Made by a program: the position numbers and the translations under genes. Under the pieces are notes generated by a model. It had not been told where the DNA came from, did no database searches, and saw only the letters and a list, made by a program, of their open reading frames with translations. A DNA stretch of 64,000 bases from Ahaetulla prasina (Eukaryota; Chordata; Lepidosauria; Squamata; Colubridae), in contig NC_080540.1 in the NCBI RefSeq assembly GCF_028640845.1, positions 280,689,524-280,753,523 on the forward strand. Reading direction: 5' to 3'. This document shows positions 1-10,365 of this stretch, piece after piece; the stretch's first letter is position 1, and every line of letters starts with the position of its first letter.

Positions 1-660
1 TAGCTCATGACTTACAACAGTTCATTTAGTGACCATTCAAAGCTACAACAGCACTGAAAAAAGTGACTTATGACCATTTTTCACACTTACGACTATTGCA
101 GCATCCCCATGGTCACCAGATCAAAATTTAGGCGTTTGGCAAGTGACTCGTATTTATAACAGTTATAGTGTCCTTTAGAAGGCCAGATCCTGAAGATGAA
201 ACTGAAATGCTTTGGCCACCTAATGAGGAGGAAGGACTCACTGGAGAAGAGCCTAATGCTGGGAAAGACTGAGGGCAAAAGAAGAAGGGGACGACAGAGA
301 ATGAGGGGGCCGGATGGAGTCACTGAAGCAGTAGGCGTGAGCTTAAATGGACTCCAGAGGATGGTAGAGGGTAGGAAGGCCTGGAGGAAAGTTGTCCATG
401 GGGTTGCGATGGGTCAGACACGACTTCGCAACTAACAACAAGAAGTGTCCTGGGATCACTTGATCCCTTTTTGTGACTTCTGACAAGCAAAGTCAACGGG
501 GAAGCCAGATTCGCTGTTATTAATTTAACAACTGCAGTGATTCACTTAACAACTGTGGCAAGAAAGGTGGTAATATGGGGGCAAAAATCTCTTAGCATCA
601 GTCTCACTCAGCAGCAGAAATTTTGGGCCCAATTGCGGTCATAAGTAGTGGGCTACCTGT
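1..660. repeat. Short inverted-terminus DNA element, GTAGTCC family, cut by a Bov-B
   Basis: This AT-rich noncoding repeat contains phrases such as 'acttatgaccatttttcac', 'cttaacaactgtggcaag' and a right end reading 'ggctacctgta'. The same phrases recur near 23950, 27020-32495, 35955, 41924 and 45430. Better copies begin CAGGTAGTCC and end GGACTACCTG, so the family looks like a non-autonomous DNA transposon with terminal inverted repeats. The left end lies outside the window. The family name is not known to me. The copy lies in the last visible AMACR intron. Confidence 0.65.
175..443 (+). mobile_element. Bov-B (RTE) LINE 3' end, 5'-truncated
   Basis: The segment encodes a broken C-terminal RTE-type stretch and ends in the characteristic Bov-B tail around 'cagacacgacttcgcaact' followed by acaaca. 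It is flanked by the 8-bp direct repeat AGTGTCCT (167-174 and 444-451), so it inserted into the surrounding short DNA element by target-primed reverse transcription and was heavily 5'-truncated. Bov-B is abundant in squamates and known for horizontal transfer. The copy is non-functional. Confidence 0.85.
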
Positions 661-849
661 ATTGCTATCCCTGCTTTGAACACCAATAAAAAAAAGTTGT
701 AGGTTGCAATTGTATGGCTACAGAAAGAGCCTTATAGGTACAGTATGTCCACATTTTTCCAGAGATGCATAACAAATTTGTGTTTGACTCAAGTTGATTG
801 AAATAATCTGAAAGTTTGTCTATGGGGATTCTTATCATGGTTTTTCCCA

Positions 850-1052
850 AAGGTGCTTTTTCATGAGGGAACTGGAATTTCTGGTCTTTCTTTGAAGTCA
901 TTTCGCTTCTCATCCAAGAGGCTTCTTCAGCTCTGACTGGATGGTGGGGAATGGAAGAATTCATTCAGAGCTGAAGAAGCTTCTTGGATGAGAAGTGAAA
1001 TGTTTTCAAAGAAAAACCAGAAAGTCCAGTTGCCTCTTGAAAAAAGTACCTT
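850..1052. repeat. Long imperfect inverted repeat (MITE-like hairpin)
   Basis: Arms at about 850-938 and 966-1052 are imperfect reverse complements: 'cttctcatccaag' on the left pairs with 'cttggatgagaag' on the right. No coding capacity is visible. The structure fits a hairpin-forming miniature DNA transposon in the AMACR intron. The family was not identified. Confidence 0.6.
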
Positions 1053-1109
1053 GGGGACAACCTGTAATTGTTTTTGTTAAGCCAACAGTCTTATTGTATC
1101 AGATTACCC

Positions 1110-1243
1110 TGGTTCCCCCAAAATAAGACATCCCCTGATAATAAGCCCAATCGGGCTTTTGAGCGCATGGCAATAAGGCCAAGCACTTATTTCAGGGTTC
1201 AAAAAAATATAAGACAGGGTCTTATTTTCCGGGAAACACAGTG
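1110..1243. repeat. Short DNA transposon remnant with 'aaaataagac' termini
   Basis: The ends are inverted copies of each other ('ccaaaataagacatccc' on the left, 'gacagggtcttattttcc' on the right) around about 90 bp of noncoding sequence. This is typical of a MITE. The remainder of 661-1460 is AMACR intron with no other recognisable element. Confidence 0.5.
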
Positions 1244-1460
1244 ACATCTGTACCATGACCATGTAGGCAGATTTTGTGAATTGGCAGGCACTAACCTTTA
1301 TGGGAAAACATGCATTTTCCCCATATTCCTAATCTGCCTTTTCAATTGGCTTCCCTTATATTTTTGTTGCTCCCAATGCATATTATTTGCTCAAGTACAG
1401 CTTGCTGGCAAACACTCATTTCATTAAATTAGACTATATGTTTATTTTTAAAATCTCCAG

Positions 1461-1870
1461 GTTTGGGACTGGATCTTCAGAAACTTCCCAGTCAGATGAG
1501 TTTCTCAGACTGGCCTGAAATGAAGCAGATATTTACAGATGTATTCAAAAGGAAATCCCAAGCGGAATGGTGTGAGATCTTTGACGGTGTTGATGCCTGC
1601 GTGACCCCAGTGTTGACTTTTGACGAAGCTGCTTCCCATCCCCATAATGGACAGCGGGGGTCTTTTCTTAAAAATGATCAGGAGGAGATCAGTCCAAGAC
1701 CATCTCCCCTTTTGTCCCGAACTCCGGCTACACCTTCATTGAAAAGAGATCCTTTGATAGGAGAACATACAGAGGAAGTTCTCTTGGAATATGGTTTTTC
1801 CCAAAAAGAGATTTCACAGCTCCATTCGCTCGGAGTAATTGAATTAAAGAACCTTAAAGCAAACTTGTAA
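1461..1870 (+). CDS. AMACR: AMACR, terminal coding exon (alpha-methylacyl-CoA racemase C-terminus)
   Basis: AMACR interconverts R and S 2-methyl-branched acyl-CoA esters in peroxisomes and mitochondria, which lets bile-acid intermediates and pristanoyl-CoA enter beta-oxidation. The exon follows a polypyrimidine-AG acceptor ending at 1460 and reads about 136 codons to a TAA at 1868-1870. Recognisable family stretches are the motifs around [25 protein letters not shown] and [11 protein letters not shown], which belong to the C-terminal part of the type III CoA-transferase-like fold. The protein ends -KANL, close to the -KASL of human AMACR that acts as a peroxisomal targeting signal. The first codon is split with the preceding exon, which lies outside the window, so this is a partial gene. 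SLC45A2 lies next downstream on the same strand, as in other vertebrates. Confidence 0.93.
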
Positions 1871-2090
1871 TATGAAATCCTCCAAATCAAAAATTTGTCT
1901 TGGGAAAATAGTATATTTTTTTCACTGTAGCAAGATATGTCCAGTTTCATCGGAATCTTCAGAATTTGCATTCCTAGTTTGCTATGCATTCTAAACAACT
2001 CTTTTAAAATGAATTTCTACAAACAATTTGTGGTTTTACTCTTTAATCACTGAAAGGTACTGCTAATAAAATGCCTGCTGTGGTGGCAAA
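1871..2090 (+). promoter_or_regulatory. AMACR: AMACR 3' UTR with polyadenylation signal
   Basis: The sequence after the stop is AT-rich. It holds an AATAAA hexamer at 2065-2070, followed by a GT-rich stretch (tgctgtggtggc) suitable as a downstream element. The UTR would be about 220 nt. No repeat interrupts it. Confidence 0.55.
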
Positions 2091-2337
2091 AACTCAGCAT
2101 AAGCAATAAGCCAAAGAGATTACACTGGATCCAATCGGCCAGCAGGGATCAGTGGGTTTCTAGCTAGCAAGAGCTAAGAGAGTTGAAAGTGATTGAAACA
2201 GATATTATATAATGTTCCTTGAGGAAATAGTCCTTGGAAGGACAGGAAGTTTGTAAATCAAAGACAGTTAAAGCTCAGGAAGTTTATTTGAAACAGAGAT
2301 TTGCTCCCAGTTTAATTTATTTTAGCTCTTCCTGGGG

Positions 2338-2774
2338 CAGTGTCAGTAAACCTATGGCATGCATGCTGGAAGCGGTACGCGAAAACCATCCCTGGAAAAA
2401 TGCGTGGCCTCGCCGGCTTCTCTTCCGCGTTTCTGTGATTAAACGCGCCGGTCATCTGGCCATCACGCGTGCGGTAGCGGCAGAACCCAGAAGAGCGGCA
2501 TTCCAGCACACATGCCTAGGCCAGCACCCGAGCTTCCGGTTTAACGTTGTGCGCATGCGTGATGGCCAGCTGTTCGTCAGGGGTGCTTCCATGCCGGTAT
2601 CCAGGTGTTTGGGTGTCGGCTCACGCATGCGCGACGGACCACCGCTCTTCCAGGTATTGCCGCTTCCCCACGCATGAAGGCCAGTGGGGCCGTGCATACC
2701 TCGCAGGATGGTTTCATGTGCCACTTCTGACACGCAGGCCAGCACGTGGGAACGCCAAAGGTTCACCATCGTGG
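2338..2774. repeat. CpG-rich hAT-type MITE
   Basis: The element is bounded by the exact 8-bp duplication TCCTGGGG (2330-2337 and 2775-2782). Its ends are inverted relatives (CAGTGTCAGTAAACCT on the left; right end AAAGGTTCACCATCGTG). The interior is far richer in CpG than its surroundings and contains mirrored GCGCATGCG-like motifs near 2548 and 2626. The open frames across it are by-products of high GC. This explains an otherwise CpG-island-like patch between AMACR and SLC45A2. Confidence 0.75.
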
Positions 2775-3338
2775 TCCTGGGGGTTAAACATGAATAGACT
2801 TGGCTCATCTGCAGAACAAACAGGTTGTCCCATTATGGCTGACCTTACATCAAATGGAAGAGATAAATCATTCAGGGTCTCTATACAAGTGACTGAAATA
2901 AGGCAAATAAATGTGTAAAAATACAACACTTTCATAGACTAAATTGTAACGTTATACATACAATAGGATCCCCCGTTTTTTTTTAATTTGCCCGAAGAGA
3001 AATGCAATGTATACTGGGAGGCAATATTGTGACAATACGGTAACCATCTGCCAGCTTTGTCCAGTCATGGCAGGGAAAAGATGTTGGCATTTCATCAGGT
3101 AGAGCCTTGTTTGAGACAAACCTATATCAGCATCAGGGGCAAGAAAGACTTGAGAATGAAAATTGAGGCTTTCTTGGCCCACCTGTCAATAACCAGTATT
3201 TGAATCAGAGAGCTCTTATACATAAGGACAGCCTTTGGATGGCTTATTCAGTGTCGGTTTTGCTCTTACAAGGACTCCTTGACTTACGACCAATCCTATT
3301 TAGAACAGAGACTCTCCCATCAAAACAGCTGTTTATGG

Positions 3339-3444
3339 CAGAGGTCTCCAACCTTGGCAACTGTAATACCTGTGGACTTCAACTCCCAGAATTCTGGGAG
3401 TTGAAGTTCACAAGTCTTAAAGTTGCCAAGGTTGGAGATCCCAG
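3339..3444. repeat. Palindromic hAT-like hairpin MITE
   Basis: Two arms of about 45 bp around 'ctccaaccttggcaactg' and its reverse complement form a near-perfect hairpin. Flanking octamers GTTTATGG and GTTTACAG match at six positions, consistent with an aged 8-bp duplication. Other members of this family lie at 15080, 25287, 35868, 42117 and 59882. Confidence 0.7.
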
Positions 3445-3449
3445 GTTTA

Positions 3450-3960
3450 CAGCAGAGTTTCAAAGTTCCTGATATGCAAATTCCAGTTACCCAATGAAAT
3501 GTTTAGAACATATAACTTCATACAACATTAAGCTACAGTTTATAATGGACACAAAAACAACAGCAGACAAAGCATGATGCTGCAAAAATGTATACTGTAC
3601 ATTACAAAAATGTAAATGTATATACTTCATAATTCATTAAGCTATAATATGGGTGCATACAAAAATGGATAAAGTTTTAAAACCATTTGCCAACCTGGCA
3701 AGAAAAGGGCAAAGGCAGTTACACAGTATGTAAAAAAGAATAGAAAACTTTATTTATTTAAACGCTTCCTACTTTTATTCAGAGAGAAGGTAGTTTAGTC
3801 AAGATCAAGAAAGACATTTATATTGTTTTCAATTTTAAAAAAAAGCAAATCCACACCTTTTGGAGTTTTATCCAACAATCTGATTTTTCAGAAAAGGAAT
3901 AAAAAGATTTAAAAAAAGAAAAAGCAATTTAACAGGAAAGTTATAACTCTGCAAAGTGAT
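3450..3960. other. Intergenic AT-rich stretch, nothing recognised
   Basis: This is simple AT-rich intergenic DNA with A and T runs. I see no exon, RNA gene or classifiable repeat. Confidence 0.5.
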
Positions 3961-3965
3961 GCACA

Positions 3966-4183
3966 CGGGTGAAATCCCGCAGGTTCTGACAGGTTCTGGA
4001 GAACCGGTAGCGGAAATTTTGAATAGTTTGGAGAACCAGCAAATACCACTTCTGGCTGGCCCCAGAGTGGGGTGGGAATGGGATTTTGCAATATCCTTCC
4101 CCTGTCATGCCCACCAAACCACACCACACCCAACAAGCCACATCCACAGAACCGGTAATTAAAAAATTTGGATTTCACCACTG
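3966..4183. repeat. hAT-like MITE of the 'ACCGGTTCT' family
   Basis: The termini are inverted (CGGGTGAAATC on the left, GATTTCACCACTG on the right) and the flanks carry the exact 8-bp duplication GATGCACA (3958-3965 and 4184-4191). The interior has 'ggttctggagaacc' and 'caccacacccaac' stretches shared with copies at 13101, 39845, 50391, 51242, 59244 and 61922. Confidence 0.8.
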
Positions 4184-4329
4184 GATGCACATTATTGTTT
4201 TATTGTTCCAGTAAAGGGTTGCAGCTAATAAGTTTCCAATAAGTTTTAAAGCAGAGACCCAGCTGTGGAGAAGGCTGTAAAACTGAAAAAGATGAAAGAG
4301 AAGAAAAGGATAATCAGCAGCAAGGTGGA

Positions 4330-4670
4330 TTAACAATTGGAAGGGATCTTGTAGGTCATTTGAGTCCAACTGCCTGCCCAAGCAACAGATCCTATACCAT
4401 TTCTGGCAGGTGGCAGTCCAGTATCTTCTTGAAAGTGATGAGCTCCCACAACTTCCGAAGGCAACTTCTGTTCCATCAGTTGATTGTTCTCACTGACAGA
4501 AAATTTTTCCTTATTTCTAGGTTCCTTGTTCAATTTCCATCCATTATTCCTTGTCTGGCCTTCAGGTACTTTGGAAAACAGGTCGACCCTCCCTCCTCTC
4601 TGTGACAGCCCCTCAAATATTGGAACACTGCCATCACATCTTCCCTGCTCCTTCTCTTTACTAGACTAGC
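4330..4670 (-). mobile_element. CR1 LINE 3' end, 5'-truncated
   Basis: Read on the minus strand this matches, in order, the C-terminal coding and tail region seen on the + strand at 63620-64000: GTGTTCCAATATTTGAGG, a GGAACAAG-type block, and a terminus close to 'tggaagggatc'. Only the last few hundred bases remain and frames are broken. Confidence 0.7.
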
Positions 4671-4831
4671 CGTGGTCCACCATGGTGATGGACCAAGTTA
4701 GGGACAGATTGCAATGGAGAAAAACTATCTGTGTAGTTACTAAAAGCTGACATCCACTTGAGGGTACGCAATCAAGTTTTAAAATCCGGAGAAAACACTG
4801 TATGTTTTAAAAGTCCTAGTTTGTTGTTGGG

Positions 4832-5382
4832 TGTTGTGTCTGCGCCCCCCGAGCCGGGCCTTCTGCCAGAAAGTGACTTGGAACTGGGCCTCCTGCCAGA
4901 AAGTGACTTGGAAAGTGAGGGGGAAGGGCCGTCAGAACTTACCTCAGGAGCACTGGCCTCCCTGGATCAGCTCCAGGAGCCAGAGGCAAGCCAGGTGGAA
5001 GAGATAACAAGGCCTCCATCCCCTGACTCTTTCCCCCCCGCCTCCAGATCCAGCTGATGGCAGTCAGGCCTGGCTGGACCCTAGGTTTCGTAGGCAGGAG
5101 AGGAGGGAACAATAGAAGCAGGGGTGGGGCAGGCCTAGGAAGTGCTGAGTCATGGAGCCACACCCCACAGGATATAAAGGCAGCAAGAGCTGCTGTGCCT
5201 TTTCGTAGCAGGCAAATTAACTGCTTAACTAAGAACTGAAGTACTGTTTTGTTCCTGGGTGACTCATCAGCGTCGAGGGAGATAACAGAGACACTTGGCA
5301 GACGCTCGCTATTTTGTTGCCAGAGCTGATAGTGCCGGCTAGTTAAGCCATCGCTCAGACGGAGGCGAAGGAGGACAGAACA
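4832..5382 (+). mobile_element. Probable solo LTR
   Basis: The segment begins TGTTGTGTC and ends GGACAGAACA, as an LTR does. Flanking pentamers TTGGG and CTGGG match at four of five positions. It contains an internal duplication near 4862-4910 ('ctgccagaaagtgacttgg' twice), a TATA-like GATATAAAG at about 5169, and two AP-1-like heptamers (TGAGTCA near 5146, TGACTCA near 5261). The 99-codon frame at 4758-5057 lies mostly inside it and is not a gene. The parent family was not identified. Confidence 0.6.
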
Positions 5383-5801
5383 CTGGGGCACGTCTTGAAT
5401 GCAAGTACCATATCCAAAAAATGGAATTAAAAGACGTCAGGCATACAGATGCCTGTGGGTTAAGAAGACAAGGCAGCAAATTGGTTCCAGAGAAAGAGGA
5501 AAGCTGAAAAAAAACATCCCAGAGAGTTATCACAGAGTTAGGTGGATGGGAGAGCAAGATTGTGCTTTTCACGTACTGACCATCTTCACATAATGAGTCT
5601 GAAATTGATTTTCATGCTGTGTTTTCATTCACTGCTTGGCTGAGTCACTTCCCCCCCCCAAAAAAAAGCTATCATTCTGCTTCAGTTAGTTTAGTACTTT
5701 GAAAGGGAAAAGAGTAAGCATCAAGCATTGTTAGTAGATTAGCTGCATGATCTCAGGAATAGGTAGTTTAATTTAAGGCGTTGGTAGCAGATACTATATA
5801 T
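5383..5801. other. Intergenic, nothing recognised
   Basis: This is unclassified intergenic sequence with short poly-C and poly-A runs near 5651. No exon or repeat family is recognised. Confidence 0.5.
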
Positions 5802-6369
5802 CAGGGGTGCCAAACTCGCGTTGTCACATCACGTGTCGTTATAGTGACCAGATTTTAACATTGGTAAAGTGGGATACCATTGACCGGGGAGGGGGGGGTG
5901 TTCTAAATTTTTTTAGTACCGGTCCTGTGGGCGTGGCTTATTTTGGGGTGTGGCTTGGTGGTCATGTGACTGGGTGGGCGTGGCTAGCTGCTCATGTGAC
6001 TGGGTAGCCCTGGCTATGGGCATAGAAACTACTCAGGGGGTTAAAAAAAGTAATTTCTGACCGGTCCTCGCACTTATGACCACCCTCACATTTATGCCCA
6101 TTGCAGCATTTTTAACAACCATGTCACTTATTTCACAACTGCTTCTCTTCACCACGGTTACAAGATAGGGTGCAAAATGTAAAATGTGAGGACAGTTGTA
6201 GGTGTGAGGACCAGTCAACAGTGTGAGGACAGGTCAAAAATAACTTTTTCAGTCTCTTTCTCTCCATTCTCTCCTCGCAGGAATGGCCCATATCGCTACC
6301 AAGGGCCGGCCTCAATGACGGGTCTTGGGACCCACAGAGGTGGCATGCGAGAAGAAAGAGCCTTTGGGG

Positions 6370-9300
6370 GTTTTTAGATAGGGTATTTTTAAGGGGTGGG
6401 AGGGGTAGGGCGGGGGATGGGGGTAGCCCGCCGGGAGGGAAACCAGTTCCAGCGCATGCTCGTGGCGACTGTCAAATGGGTTCGGAGGTTATGGGGGGGG
6501 AATGTGTTCCTTTGTGTGAGGGTGAGTCTATTAGCACGGTAAGTGGAGGGGCAGATATGGCGGAAGGGGGATCGATCGATCCAAGGGGCCACGCGTTCGA
6601 TGTATGCAGGCGATCGCGTGCCCCGATCCCCCTGACTTCACCCGTTCCCCGGATGGTCAAGACTCTCAGAGCCTGGGCCTTCGTCTGATGTTATGCAACG
6701 CACGGTCCGTGGCCAATAAGGCCCCCTAATATATGATCTGATTCAGGGTGCCACGGATATTATAGGCGCACGGAGACCTGGTTGGGTACTGAAGGGGCGT
6801 GCCCTGGTCGAGATGTGCCCACCGGTTTCGTGCATTCCATCAGCCGAGGGCCCAGGGTAGGGGTGGAGGGTGGCGGTTGTTATTAAAGAGAGTCTAGAGC
6901 CGAGGGAGACCACTGTACCTCAGATTGCCGGGTGTGAATCCTCTTGTGAGGTGGGGTCATAGATGTCAGATGGGCTTGCTGGTGGCGTACCTGGCTCCTT
7001 GCTGCGTGACAGCTGCCCTGCCCGAGCTTCTAGAGGTGCTTGCCGGGGTGGCAGTGGAGACCCCCAGACTTTTAGTCATGGGGGACTTTAATCTGCCATC
7101 TGCTGGCTCGTCATCGACGGTGGCTCGGGAGTTCTTGGCTTCCATGACGGCCTTGGACCTGACTCAAGGAGTGGATGGCCCCACTCACATCGGGGGAGGC
7201 ACACTGGGCCTGATTTTGTCTCTGGTCAGTGGTTGAGAGATCTGGACTTAAAGGAAATAGTCATTGAACCTTTGTCATGGTCAGATCACTCTCTCCTTCG
7301 CCTGGACTTTCTGACCGCTACCCAACACCGCAGGGAGACGGAACCATTACGTTGGTACCGCCCCAGGCGCCTAATGGACCCAGAGAGGTTTCAGACGGAG
7401 CTTGGGCCACTTCCTGAGGGTCTGGCTCACGGCACGGCAGAGGAACTAGCGGCAGCCTGGGAACGGGCTGCGGCTGGGGCTTTAGACCGTGTCGTGCCTT
7501 TGCGGCCTCTGACCCGGCGTAGATCCCAACCGCCCTTGGTTCTCCGAGGAGCTGAGGGGATGAAACGCCGGAGAAGACGCCTAGAGAGTTCCTGGAGGTC
7601 CAGCCGCTCAGAGGCTGATCGGACACTAGTTAGATCCTATACTAGACCTACCTAGTGGCACTGAGGGAAGCGAGGCGTTGCTACGCCTCCCTCATTGCGT
7701 CGGCAGATAACCGCCCAGCTGCCCTGTTTGGTGACCTCCTCCTTCACCAGGGGAGCGGGATGACCCGCTGCAGGGACGTGCTGAGGAGTTTAACGGTTAT
7801 CTATACGATAAAATCGCTCAGCTTAAGGACGGTCTGGACCAAAATTGTGGCGATTCGGATGGGGCGCCTGAGGCGGTCTTGGTGATGTTATTTGGGATGA
7901 GTTTGACCCTGTGACTCCCGAGGACATGGACAGGTTGCTGGGTAGATTGAATGCCACCACGTGTTTACTGGACCCATGCCCCTCCTGGCTGGTGCTGGCC
8001 ACTCAGGAGGTGACACGAGGCTGGCTCCAGGGGATTACGAGTGCTTCCTTGTTGGAGGGAGTCTTCCGCCGCCTTGAAAGAGGCGGTGGTGAGGCCCCTC
8101 CTCAAGAAGCCTTCCTGGACCCGCTGTTTTAGGTAATTATCGTCCGGTCTCCAACCCGCATGCGAAGGTTGTAGAGAGTATGGTGGCATATCAGTTTCCC
8201 CTGCACCTGGAGGAAACTGTCTATCTGGACCTGCTCCAGTCCGGCTTCCGACCTGGTTACAGCACTGAGACGGCTTTGGTCGCGTTGGTGGATGATCTCT
8301 GGAGGGCCAGGGATAGGGGTTATTCCTCTGCCCTGGTCCTATTAGACCTCTCAGCGGCTTTCGATACCATCGACCATGGTATCCTGCTGCGCCGGTTGGG
8401 GGGATTGGGAGTGGGAGGCACCGTTTATCGGTGGTTCTCCTCCTATCTCTCCGACCGGCCGCAGACGGTGTTGACGGGGGGGCAGAGGTCGACCCCGCGG
8501 CGCCTCACTTGTGGGGTGCCGCAGGGCCGATTCTCTCGCCTTCTGTTCAACATCTATATGAAGCCGCTGGGTGAGATCATCAGTGGTTTCGTGTGAGGTA
8601 CCAGCTGTACGCTGATGACACCCAGCTGTACTTTTCCACACCGGCCACCCCAATGAAGCTATCAAGTGCTGTCCCAATGTTTGGAAGCCGACGGGTCTGG
8701 ATGGGGAGAAACAGGCTCAAGCTCAATCCTCCAAGACAGAGTGGCTGTGGATGCCGGCATCCCGCACAGTCAGCTGAGTCCGCGGCTGACTGTCGGGAGC
8801 GAGTCATTGGCCCCGATGGAGAGGGTGCGCAATTTGGGCGTTCTCCTGGATGAACGGCTGTCTTTTGATGAACACCTGACGGCCGCCTCCAGCAGAGCTT
8901 TCCACCAGGTTCGCCTGGTGCGCCAGTTGCGCCTTTCTAGACCGGGATGCCTTGTGCACAGTCACCACGCCTTGTGACGCCTCGCCTGGATTACTGCAAT
9001 GCTCTCTACATGGGGCTCCCTTGAGGGGCATCCGGAGGCTACAGTTAGTCCAGAATGCAGCTGCGCTGGTGATAGAGGGAGCCCTCGTGGCTCCCGAGTG
9101 ACACCTATCCTGCGCAGGCTGCACTGGCTGCCTGTGGCCTTCCGGTGCGCTTCAAGGTCTTGGTGAACGCCTTTAAAGCGCCCATGGCATAGGGCCGGGT
9201 TACTTACGGGACCGCCTGCTGCTACCGAATACCTCTCACCGACCCGCGCGCCTCACAGAGAGGGACTCCTCAGGGTGCCGTCGGCGCGACAGTGTCGCCT

Positions 9301-9621
9301 GGCGACGCCCAGGAAGGGCCTTCTCTGTGGGGCTCCCCGCCTGGAACGAACTCCCCAGGACTTCGCCAACTTCCGGACCTCCGAACCTTTCGCATGAGCT
9401 TAAAACCTACTTATTCATCTGCGCTGGCCTGGGTTAGTTTTAAATTTATGGGTTTAAACGGGTTTTAGCTCTAAATTTTAATCGTGGCCAATTTTAATAA
9501 GTTTTTTAGCTGCATTTTAATTGTATTTATATATTGTCTATTTTACTTGGCTGTGAACCGCCCTGAGTCCTCTGGGAGAAGGGCGGTATACAAATTCAAT
9601 AAATAAATAAAATAAATAAAT
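6370..9621 (+). mobile_element. Degenerate LINE of the L2/CR1 group, near full length
   Basis: Successive broken frames give an AP-type endonuclease start near 6680-6900 (the 'CNARSVANK' region), more endonuclease at 6925-7655, and reverse transcriptase at 8180-8640. The RT part shows SGFRPGYSTETALVALVDD, an AFDTIDHGILLRRL block, GVPQG and YADD (about 8608-8620). Several frameshifts and a deletion after GVPQG kill it. The 3' end has a CCGCCCT...AGGGCGG stem (about 9559-9590) and an AAATA-type tail. The same 3' stem is carried by the SINEs at 12681, 25815, 26183, 47482 and 61092. GC content is much higher than in the surroundings. Confidence 0.75.
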
Positions 9622-9639
9622 CTTTCTCCCCCCCCTTTC

Positions 9640-10250
9640 TATCCTTCATCTCTCTTTCTCTCCTTCATCATTTTCTGCCCCCCTCTTTCTCTTCATCACT
9701 CTTTCTCCAGATGGGTTAGGGTAGGCTGGTGCTGCGTGGGTGGGAGGCGGCCGCAGGACAGTCCTGCTGGGTGGACAGCAGGCCGAGGCTATTGACACAC
9801 GCTTCGCGGCCCAGTCCAGGTGCGGAGACCTTCCTCCTCCTGCGGGAACCGAGCGACATCCCCGGGCCTTCCCACGCACCCACCTTGCTATGAGGGCTCG
9901 GCTGCTCCCCGCTGTCGGGACGGGCTTGGCTTGAGGGAACTTTGTCCGCCAGCGCCAGGCAGGTGCAAGGCCGGAGAGTCAAACGGGGCCTGGGCGGAGC
10001 AGGAACACGCCTCCGTCTCCCTAGCAACGCCCAATTGCCAGCGTGCCCCGTCTGCGCAACCAATGGCAAAGCTCTCTTTTTGAGAAGAGGCCAGAGGGAG
10101 CCAATCGCAGTGCAGCACAGGAAGCCGTGGCTGGGAATCCTGGGAGTTGAAGTCCATGTGTCTTGAAAGTTGTTGCTTCCGCAGGAAAAAGCGGGGCTTT
10201 TTTAAAACGCCGCGGGATGTGGGACAAATTTGCCAAAAGCGGGACATCTG
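9640..10250. other. GC-rich interior of the hAT element
   Basis: This GC-rich stretch contains two CCAAT motifs (about 10060 and 10100), a 'tagcaacgc' box and a short piece resembling the hairpin family ('gggagttgaagtccatgtg'). All frames are short and overlap on both strands, so I call no gene. It probably belongs to the parental hAT element. Confidence 0.4.
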
Positions 10251-10365
10251 GTCAGCTTACGTGTCGTATCGTGACTCCCCCCCACTTCGCTAAACCGGGG
10301 GTGGGGGTGGCTAGGCATGACACATCCGGTCCACGGGCCGTGAGTTTGACACCCCTGCTATGTAT

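Larger units (their letters stand above)
5802..10357. repeat. hAT element (CAGGGGTG termini) enlarged by nested insertions
   Basis: The left end CAGGGGTGCCAAACTC and right end GAGTTTGACACCCCTG are inverted copies. They are flanked by the octamers CTATATAT (5794-5801) and CTATGTAT (10358-10365), a one-mismatch 8-bp duplication. The interior contains a piece of the 'ACCGGT' family (5900-6010), a GTAGTCC-family fragment (about 6050-6250), a whole LINE (about 6370-9621) and GC-rich sequence with CCAAT motifs (9700-10200). Relatives with the same ends lie at 34956 and 46444. Confidence 0.75.

Noticed and set aside
2234..2918. Overlapping frames of 118-147 codons on both strands
   Set aside because: They fall mainly in the CpG-rich hAT element, where stops are rare. 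There is no protein family resemblance.
4758..5057. 99-codon Pro/Ser/Glu-rich frame
   Set aside because: It lies across the solo LTR boundary, and its repeats reflect a DNA duplication within the LTR.
9646..10247. Several frames over 100 codons on both strands
   Set aside because: They come from the GC-rich interior of the hAT element; they overlap each other and have no known domain.
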